Assembly: GCA_000149265.1 (NCBI GenBank)
Contig: CH003364.1
Location: 639,829 to 703,828, forward strand
Source: Ciona savignyi
Lineage: Eukaryota; Chordata; Ascidiacea; Phlebobranchia; Cionidae
Reading direction: 5' to 3'
DNA length: 64,000 nucleotides
How positions within the stretch are numbered: the stretch's first letter is position 1; every line of letters begins with the position of its first letter. The notes beneath the pieces were generated by a model. The model saw only the letters and a program-made list of their open reading frames with translations, ran no database searches and was not told where the DNA came from. Below, piece by piece: positions 56,401 to 64,000 of the stretch. The translations under genes and the position numbers were made by a program.

Positions 56401-56736
56401 TCGATATTTATTGTCATTCTTAACTTCTGCTTGTTTACATTCATGGGTATTATGTACATAAAGCTGTATCAAAAAGGCAAAAAGAGAATTATAGCTGGGA
56501 AGAGGAAGTCGAAATTGTTGATTCGAACCCTGTCTTTAATAATCCTGCCTAACATATGTTGCTGGATGCCGATATGTACCATGGCCTTTGTGAGCTTAGC
56601 TGGTGTAAAGCTTGACAATACAGTTTACGTTGTCTGTGCCGGAGTTTTACTTCCGATAAACAGTGTTCTCAATCCAATCATCTACTCTAACATCGCCGTG
56701 AATTTCGCACGAAAAATGTGCAAAAAGAAGAAATAA
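53479..56736 (+). pseudogene. LDLa-repeat 7TM receptor, copy 2 (two adjacent 1-base insertions)
   Basis: Coding exon 1 53479-53524 and large exon 53763-56736, as in copy 1. The ectodomain is open through about seven LDLa modules to 55404. There a T (about 55405) and 31 bases later a C (about 55436) are extra compared with copy 1, giving NCTSSILLP and a stop. Beyond, the frame resumes through the last two LDLa modules and the complete 7TM domain. This part reads TM2 LSVSDGLMGIY, TM6 CWMP, TM7 NPIIYS and a basic C terminus (KMCKKKK). Apart from those two bases the gene looks healthy. It is probably a cell-surface receptor of the GRL101/relaxin-receptor-like class; the ligand is unknown. It may be functional if the insertions are base-call errors. 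Confidence 0.8.
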
Positions 56737-58656
56737 CCAGTCTTTGACAATCATCAACATAACTTTTAAGTTATAACAATATGGATATTATTGTATTAAT
56801 TAATCACGATCGTGTATCTAATATTTCCACTTTAACTCGATGTAATGCACGTACTGAAATTTACCCCAAAGTTATTTATCACGTCATTAACATGTGGCTA
56901 ACTAAAACATTGTATTGCATATCTGACGGCCGATTTCAGTTTAGGTTTAACATATTAATTTGTATCATTGCTGGTCGACGTGTGGGGCAAAGCCGGTTTA
57001 ATAATAACGCGTATGATAACTAACTAAAATCCGCAATTTATGTTTTAGCGGTGTTATTTGTTGTACTTCCGTGCTGTAATTGTCCGTAAGCGAAATTGAT
57101 TAGGAACAGAACATGTTCTATTTGGTTGTTTTTATTAATCACACGTCGAAATAAAAAGATAACAAACACTTACCAAACTTTGTGCTATAAACTGTACGGA
57201 AAATATATTCGGTTTGAACTGTGAGCCAGAAACAGCAACTGTACAGTAACACTGGCGTGGAAAGAAAGCTGTGGTTAAGTCTAGCAATTTCAACACAATA
57301 GCGCATTATGCCGTAAATCAAGTATGACGTCAATTATAATTAAACATAGACATAATAAAATACGAACAAGGAAATTGGTTTAGATAAATGCGTCACAGCT
57401 CTTTTTTACGAATACTTAAATTTCCCTCCTTCTCTCTAGTTTAATAATGCAGTTTTTCCCAGGTTTGTAGAGGAGTATAAAACGGACAATTCTCAAAAAC
57501 CAACCAACGGTAATTGCACATTAGCTGCTTGTCAAGAAATAAAACTTCTCATACAACAACACAAATTATTGCCCAATACAGAAAGATCTATCCCGTTAAA
57601 TGCCAAAACATATAAACAAAAGATAAAAACTGGTTACTATAACTATGAGACTAATTCTAACCGTGTCCCAAACACTAATCTAAACCACAGAACCCTAACT
57701 TTAATCACATCCCTAACCTTTATTTTATGCTGTCGCTTCCCTTTTTTAGTCCACCCTACATACCGCCCACGTCCTTACCAATTTTGCCTACGGATCAAAC
57801 TAATAATTACGAGAAAATGCGACCTAATATGTAACCATGACGTGTAAAGCGACAACTTCTTTGTTTTTTTAATGCTATATTGTTTACTTTTTATTTAATA
57901 AAGGCCAGTTTTGGGTGCCTTATTTTAAAATGCAAAACTCAAACAAAACTACATATACAAGTGCAGTAGTCTCTAGTCTCTAGTACTAGGTTTTGAATAC
58001 ATGTATTCCCATTTCTAATGTTCTAGGGCTTCGTCAAAGTAGGTTTATATCCGTGTCATATATAACACTTGATGACGTAACGATTTCCCAGCTAATAGTC
58101 AAATATGACACAACTCGCAATCCAATTCCGACACAGAAAAATGGTTTTCATTTTTGACTTTATGCAACCACGGTCAAACACACAAGAGTAGATGAATAAT
58201 GCGAACACGGAAAAATTTGAACAATTCTTCTTGACGTACATTTTAAGCAGTTGTTAAATCAGTTAGACACGTTCTTAATACTCTGAATTCGTTCGCATAT
58301 TTTGCGTCGTTGTGATGGTGGATTGGTGAAATTCCTTTAAACAACTAAGTTACTCGTAATTGCTTCCATGGAAATATGTGGTTCAGAATAAGTTGGGCTA
58401 TTGAGCTGTTAATCAACTTAGTTTTACTGAAAGCCGGAAAATAAAAATCATTTTATAGTTAATCGGTGAGAAATTAGAAACTGGTTCAGCACCTTTTAAC
58501 ATAGGCTATATATATATCAGACAAAAGGTTACGAATAACTTACCTGCGTTTAATTAATTTTTTCCTTTAAGCAAATATTTCAACAACAATAAAATAAATA
58601 TTGGCTGAGGTAAGATAAGGTTACACGTATAGCTTACTTTGCCAGAGCGCTTAACC
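56737..58656. other. 3' flank of receptor copy 2 and USP-F upstream
   Basis: Up to 58352 this is the duplicated non-coding flank, including a TAACCC-family tract near 57655. From 58353 the sequence is unique and leads into USP-F. No gene was seen. Confidence 0.5.
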
Positions 58657-60391
58657 ATGAAGGTCTTAATTTCGGTTGACGGCAGCAAAATTGCTGAAGC
58701 TGCCTTTGATTGTGAGTTTAAATGCTTGTTTTTTTATATTGATTTATTTTCGTTTTTTCACGTCAAAAATATGTATGTTAAACTGAGAAAATGAAAAAGT
58801 TCTTTAAGATTAGGATAGGATAGAATACCAATTGTGGAACCTGCAGAAGCGAAATGGTTAGAATACCACTAACTTGATCGAGTTATTATTGTAGTGTGTT
58901 GCATAAATTAAAAACATGTATTTGTTTAACTTATTACTGCTTATCATGATTGTAATTATCGAAAATAAACTAATTAAACCTATAAATTAATAACACTTTC
59001 TAGGGTACGTTCAGAATTTTCACAAGCCTGAAAACGAAATCGTGGTTGGGCACATTTTGGAGCGACCACCCGGCTATCAAGCTTATTTCGGTAAGTTTGT
59101 AAACTATAGTTTCTGATTATTTTAAGCCTAATTTGTATCTTCGAAAACTATTATAAACTCGACCTTAGTAAACACAAGAGAAAGAATCTATGTGGTCTGT
59201 CTTTACTGTATAGGCGTGGTCTGGTAAGAATTTTGCATTTTCACCCTGTCGAGTTGTCATAATTAGTATATGCCAGAATATAATACTTATGTTTATCCCC
59301 GTGGACCAGAAAATTCTCAAGTGTTATCACTTTAGCAATCCCCAGATTACACCGTGCCCTTCATCCGATTACCAGATATATACAATAGCATGTGCTGTAT
59401 ACGATTTAGACGTTTATACCATTTTGGTTCGACCCATTCATATGCTTGGGCGATGTCCTGGAAGTGCATAACCCAAACACACACCGGACAAGTCAGTTTT
59501 AGAATTTGATTCAACACCTTTTTCGTGGATGGCAGACGCAATAACCACCGGACTGAACGGCTAGATCAATATGTCACTGTACAGTGAGATGCCGTTGGGA
59601 AGCTATAGTTAGTCAGGGAAATCGACCTTGATCAAACGGTGAAATGAACCTGGTTAACTTAATAACATAGAACCATACCAACAGCCAGTAGCATGATGGT
59701 CCTATACCAAATTTAAAAGGGACGTTTAAGATCATACACAATCCGACGGTGGTCGCGAGGTGGTGGCCGATTGCCTCTGTGTTAATAACCCCCCTTTTCT
59801 CTTTTCCATTCATAGGGATAATAACATAATTATCCTATCTAACAGCTGGGGGTGCGGTGTCGTCGAAACCGAAGCCAGAGTTAAAGGAACCGATTGCGGA
59901 CGATGTCCAACAAGCATTTGATGCATTGAAGTTGAAATTTGACACCAAGTTAAAGGGAAAGGGGGTGGGTAATTATTATATAAACCAGTGGATTAATGTT
60001 TTTTTTACTAGAAGACCAGGATAACTAATGTATCGAGGTATCCACAGTCGCCTACAGCCAGCGACTGGTTTTGATCCTAAAATCTGTATTCCGACTTTTC
60101 AGTTGACTGAATTAACCTGAAAAATAATCCCTAAAATCCATGTATTTACGACCAGTCCTGTCCAGTAACCAATGTTATTTAATTCACCTGCAGATTAAAT
60201 ACAAGCTCGCCTTCGAGACCACCCAAGATTCCATCGGCGAAGCGATAATCCAGATGATCCAAAGAGAGAACTGTGCTGTCATAGTTACAGGGTCACGTGG
60301 TATGGGCAAAATAAAACGCGCCATATTTGGTTCGGTTAGCGACTACGTGATGCATAAGGCGAAGATCCCGGTTCTAATATACAACGCGTAA
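58657..60391 (+). CDS. Universal stress protein F, diverged (four coding exons)
   Basis: Exons: 58657-58711, 59004-59090, 59846-59964, 60194-60391; phases 1-1-0 kept, 152 residues. It starts MKVLISVDGSKIAEAAFD. Exon 2 is one codon shorter (WYVQNFHKPENEIVVGHILE). Exon 3 is longer and quite different (AGGAVSSKPKPELKEPIADD). The ATP motif is kept as GSRGMGKIKRAIFGS and the protein ends IPVLIYNA. It is the most diverged family member in the window, about 22 kb from the main cluster. Intron 2 is almost filled by two degraded SINEs in opposite orientation, and the SINE tail runs up to the exon 3 acceptor. An AATAAA signal lies near 60625. Confidence 0.9.
59275..59575 (-). mobile_element. SINE, strongly diverged
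   Basis: ATACTTATGTTTATCCCCGT, TTCATCCGATTACCAGATAT, TTTTGGTTCGACCCATTCAT and a head ending GGACTGAACGGCTAGA follow the minus-strand SINE plan throughout but with many changes. Intron 2 of USP-F. Confidence 0.65.
59630..59843 (+). mobile_element. SINE, strongly diverged, abutting exon 3 of USP-F
   Basis: AATCCGACGGTGGTCGCGAG, CCATTCATAGGGATAATAAC and ATAATTATCCTATCT are the SINE body and tail. The last tail bases are followed at once by AACAG, the acceptor of exon 3. Confidence 0.65.
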
Positions 60392-60918
60392 ACAGCCCGC
60401 TCACAAACTGAAACTGCCAGTGCCAAATTTTTCCGAAGTTTAATTTGCAACACTCTGCGGGAATCCAATTCTCTTCAGCAATTTTTTCGACTATTTGTTT
60501 AACATCGAAATCGTATAAATTTTAAATATAATTTTTTAATTTTGCATTCCTTAATCAATATTTACTTTTCCAAATTAGAATTCGTTTTTTAATTTTTTTG
60601 TTAATACGTTTTTTTAAATACGAGAATAAACACTTAATAATTCTCTTTGTTTTAAAATTATCCCTAAAATATCAGCTAATAACCTGCAACAATAACAACC
60701 TGATGGAAACCCGTGTATCCCCCCCCCCCAAACACACTCACCTTATCGCGTTAGTGGTAACTGTATAAGGTGTTTAGGGAGCGTTTTACCGATTTAATGG
60801 ATTTCTATACGGCGCTGTAAATGATGTGGTATTACCTTAGTCATGATATGTAACTTAGAATTTAGCTAAGGGATAATAGGAAATCTACGTATCTATGGGT
60901 GTTTGCCAAAAAGGTTAA
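60392..60918. other. 3' flank of USP-F
   Basis: AT-rich; a run of about ten C lies at 60720. No gene or known repeat seen. Confidence 0.45.
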
Positions 60919-61080
60919 GCTAGAAAAGATTTATTTTTATCCTCGTGGATGAAAACACGCAAGGGGCGTTTACACACGGGTAGTTTACAGATTACCTCGC
61001 CCTCACTGTCAGGTTACCGAAGATATTGCAGTGTGTTGTGTATAATGATGTAGACGTTTCTTATTTTGGTAGAACCGGTG
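60919..61080 (-). mobile_element. SINE, tail half
   Basis: TTATCCTCGTGGATGAAAAC, CACTGTCAGGTTACCGAAGA and GTGTTGTGTATAATGATGTA on the minus strand; it ends at TTGGTAGAACC. Confidence 0.75.
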
Positions 61081-62489
61081 GAACTTGGGTAGCGGTGTAG
61101 TTTTGCCATTTGCTGAATATACGGTATATTGATTGTGAATTCACTTGTTTTTTGCAAAAATTTTACACTGTATTATAGAAATTTTAAGCAAACTTTTGCT
61201 AAGTTCTGGATGTAAATTGAAGGAAGTACTCGGGGTGTATATTGGAGAGCTCAACTTTAATTTTAGGTTGTGAGAAAAGCTAAGACTTTTACCATCGAAT
61301 TTCAAGTGGCAACTCTTTTCAATAGGTTAATATGATTCGATATATATGGTGAGTAAAGTTGGTAAAACGCCTGCTATAAGCTTTGAAAGTTAACAAAGAT
61401 AACATATACAGCTAGCGGGTGGGGATAATACAGTATAGCATAAATGCAAAACATTTGACTTAATTATATAATTGTTTATCATCGGAAGTTAAGAAGTCAT
61501 GTTTAATCGACTTTATGTATATAGTACAAAAAACTCTTCTTTACGTTTAAAATCCAGAAACAGAACGTCACTCCAGGCTTTGGAAATAACCGGTTTGACT
61601 CGCTCTAAGCTATAGTAAAGAAATAAGCTAAGCTTTCAATCGAGGGAAGCCAGTAGGTCTGACGTTTTGGGGTGTCGCCGCCCGGGCAGCGCGCCGAGGT
61701 CAGGAACCGCTTCACCCGTTCTTGACTGACAGGTTCCTCTTTGTGTCAACCCCCAGTCGTGTACCCCCATAGATAGCACAATGCATCAACCTCACTGTTC
61801 CTCCAAATCCGGTCGGAAAAGGCGTTCGAGATAATTTTGGGAGAATAGATAACGAGCAACCAAATAAACTGCACATATATGCACGACATGAGCGGGGACG
61901 AGAATTAAAATATCTCCACAAGATCACAGCCTTCACTATCTATTACAGCAGAGTGGTTTTTAGTGCCTTTCAGTGATCGTCCATTTTTACCGGGCTTGAG
62001 CCCTGCATTCGGCCACACGACCATACGACCCCTTTCTTTTCCGCCCCGTTGTTAAGCATCGGCGACAGTAGCATCATCTTTTCTTACATTTACCAAAACG
62101 CCCCAATTAACTTTTTAATCGCCAGTCGACCCTTGTAAATCAATTCTGTTTAAAGCTACTAAGTTTAAATTCTACCCTTTGTCCCACTTCCCTTTGCCAC
62201 CCTGTAGTCCAGCGGAAGTATACCTGAAAAAACAACACGCCATTAATATTTAATATGTAAAATGTAAAAGCCCTTTAAGTGCTTGCTTCCGGGGCCCGAA
62301 AATTACCGCATGAGAATTGCTGTAAAGTTTTATCTTATCATTTTTAACCACTGTAATGTTGTGTGGTTGATGTGAATAAAAGTACACCTGCGCTATCCAT
62401 AATATATTGTAGACGTAACATTAGCAGTTTCCTTACATTGGTATTTTATGTCATAAACTGGCGATATTTAGTTAAGTTTTAATTTATTC
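61081..62489. other. Intergenic, nothing recognised
   Basis: It contains a short GC-rich patch (GTCGCCGCCCGGGCAGCGCG, near 61673) unlike its surroundings. A 74-codon minus-strand ORF (61712-61936) has no recognised domain. Confidence 0.4.
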
Positions 62490-62570
62490 ATTTTTGCCCA
62501 GTATCACGGCACAAAAACTAAAAAAACGGCAAAACGAACAGTCATTAAAACGGCATGAGGAAATTTAATC
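62490..62570 (+). repeat. Dispersed repeat copy
   Basis: CAGTATCACGGCACAAAAAC, then GGCAAAACGAACAGTCATTA and AAACGGCATGAGG match the 15490-15585 copy. Confidence 0.5.
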
Positions 62571-63202
62571 AAGGAAATTGCAATTAATGTCATGATTTTG
62601 ATAGGATGCCTAAATTTGATGTTGAATAGTCGCATTGTCGGGTTGAAACTTAGTAAGCCTTCTATTTAATTCATTATGTATAAATTTATTTGTTTTACCG
62701 TCCAGTGTTTTAGCTTTTTATTGCGACTTTAAGGACACTTTATTCATATACACTATATACATAGAAAGTACGTACTTTAACCGTATGTATGGAGATTCTA
62801 TGTGTATGCATATAGAGAATCTGTGCTTTAACCGCCATTTCACAAGTGCGATGCTGCACGTACAAACCAAGAGCCACACATAAAAGAGAGAAAGGGAGCG
62901 ATATTGATTATTCCTGCAAAACGAGAGAATTCTTTTTTTCCGGTCGGTTTCTCGTCTTTAAACTGTGCATATGTTGGTGTATGTACAATGGTCCGTATTT
63001 AATATTTGAATCGTTTATACGTAATAGACAACGCCACGTGTGTATTAATTTAGTTTGCTTGATAGTTTAGCAGCAAATGTAGACCCACACAGACAGAGTG
63101 CGCAACAGTTTTCTTAGTTGGTTCTCTCAGTAAATACAATTCTGCCTTTATTATCGTGTGTAGAGTATACTATTTTGCAAGCGAAATAGGAGACCATCCA
63201 AT
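62571..63202. other. Upstream region of USP-G
   Basis: No gene recognised. TATGTATGGAGATTCTATGT and its near complement at 62800 make a short imperfect inverted repeat. Confidence 0.4.
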
Positions 63203-63258
63203 ATGAAAGTTTCTAATTGCTGTAGACGCAAGCGAAAACGCAGAAAACGCATTCGACT
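63203..63258 (+). pseudogene. Universal stress protein G, exon 1 with 1-base insertion (partial)
   Basis: The sequence matches exon 1 of the other USP genes (ATGAAAGTT...GCATTCGACT, then the GTAAGTTC donor) but is 56 bases long where all others are 55. GTTTCTAATTGC replaces GTTCTAATTGC, an extra T at codon 4. Read straight, the frame gives MKVSNCCRRKRKRRKRIRL and stops at the donor. Without the extra base it codes for a normal USP N terminus. Remaining exons would lie past the right edge, so it cannot be told whether the gene is dead or this is a sequencing error. Confidence 0.75.
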
Positions 63259-63399
63259 GTAAGTTCAAATATTTGGTTTTTATTTCTAACTGAGTAATGT
63301 TATGTTCGTGTGGTTATCTCTGATTTGGCATTTTTCCAAGCGATTCGTCTTGGCATCGGGAATCACTACCGAGGGAAAACTGCTCACTAAACTACAAAA

Positions 63400-63840
63400 G
63401 TAATTTTAACCCTGCTGTAAACTCTGGAACTAACCCTTATTCCAGCCGTATGTTTAAAACGAATTCTAACGCCCTATTCTTTATTTTAGTTTGCAGTTTC
63501 CTTTTCCTCGATACCTATATGTTTATAACTGCTCCATGAGTCCGATTATAGCTTTAAGCTTAATGCCAAAGAAGTATACTTTGCATTTCCAACACGAAGC
63601 ATAAATATAATTAATTCTTCTCTTATCTTACCCAGGTCCATATGTGTGCTCGCGACAGGTCGCACTACTGCTTTGGGGCTATGCTTAATGGGGGGGGGGG
63701 AGCGGAAAGAGGGGTAGGAGGGAAATTGCTCACTAAATTTACGGAAAATAATATAAACCCTTCCCTAACACTAAACTTAACCCCAGAACTAACTAACTTC
63801 AACCCCCAGTGTTTAAAACTAAGTAAAATGCTATAATCTT
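63400..63840 (+). repeat. TAACCC-family tracts
   Basis: Two related blocks: TAATTTTAACCCTGCTGTAA with GGAACTAACCCTTATTCCAG (63400-63460), and a G-rich start (GGGGAGCGGAAAGAGGGGTA) followed by CCTTCCCTAACACTAAACTT and TTAACCCCAGAACTAACTAA (63690-63835). The second resembles the tract at 17360. Both would be in intron 1 of USP-G. Confidence 0.5.
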
Positions 63841-63894
63841 AATTTTCGTGAGAGTTTTTTCCTCCTAAAACGCCGTTTTTTAACTGTGAAGGAT

Positions 63895-64000
63895 AACTGG
63901 TTTGAAACTAGTCACTAGCTCGTAGTTTGGCCTGATCCAGCTGATTAATGGGTTGTACTAAAAAAGAACGTGTGAATCATACACAACACACTGCAATCGC
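63895..64000 (+). mobile_element. SINE, partial, running off the window
   Basis: TGGTTTGAAACTAGTCACTA (B box), GATTAATGGGTTGTACTAAA and ATCATACACAACACACTGCA; the rest lies outside. Confidence 0.75.

Larger units (their letters stand above)
51290..58352. repeat. Segmental duplication, copy 2
   Basis: Partner of 43445-50811. It differs by scattered substitutions, small indels, an added 28-base palindrome at 52604 and the lack of the SINE found at 50043 in copy 1. Confidence 0.95.

Noticed and set aside
61670-61700. GC-rich patch considered as rRNA or snRNA fragment
   Set aside because: No match to rRNA or snRNA signature segments that could be recognised; only about 30 bases stand out.

Overview
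The window looks like nuclear DNA of a tunicate, most likely the ascidian Ciona. This is inference from several signs: an AT-rich genome with short introns and GT-AG splice sites, many copies of one tRNA-derived SINE with TATCC-type tails, a multigene family of animal universal stress proteins, and a many-LDLa G-protein-coupled receptor. There is no bacterial-style operon structure. All gene models were built by reading splice sites by eye.

Left part (1-14 kb). A minus-strand first coding exon of a small secreted precursor runs off the left edge. It is followed by a 1.77-kb inverted-repeat element, an old tandem repeat tract, and an arylalkylamine N-acetyltransferase-like gene with an early in-frame stop. 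An intact intronless GNPTG gene (gamma subunit of GlcNAc-1-phosphotransferase, lysosomal enzyme tagging) follows. Next is a three-exon alpha-1,3-fucosyltransferase (GT10) on the minus strand whose introns hold nested miniature transposons.

Centre (14.5-36.2 kb). Five universal stress protein (USP) genes lie in a cluster, two on the minus strand and then three on the plus strand, the inner pair head to head. All have four coding exons with the same intron phases and an intact ATP-binding motif. One intron holds a 2.4-kb transposon-like element with about 590-bp inverted repeats and a THAP-domain ORF. Another holds a clean hAT MITE with an 8-bp target duplication. The fifth gene has its first exon twice, around an assembly gap.

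Right part (36-64 kb). A five-exon ARL10-like small GTPase with a membrane anchor carries a 20-bp minisatellite in intron 2. A 7-kb segmental duplication then holds two copies of an LDLa-repeat/7TM receptor of the GRL101/relaxin-receptor type; each copy is broken by frameshifts exactly where the other is intact. A sixth, diverged USP gene follows, then the first exon of a seventh with a 1-base insertion.

The genes do not form one pathway. The themes are local gene amplification (USP, receptor) and heavy traffic of short mobile elements in introns, with signs that SINE tails supply 3' splice-site sequence in two USP genes.
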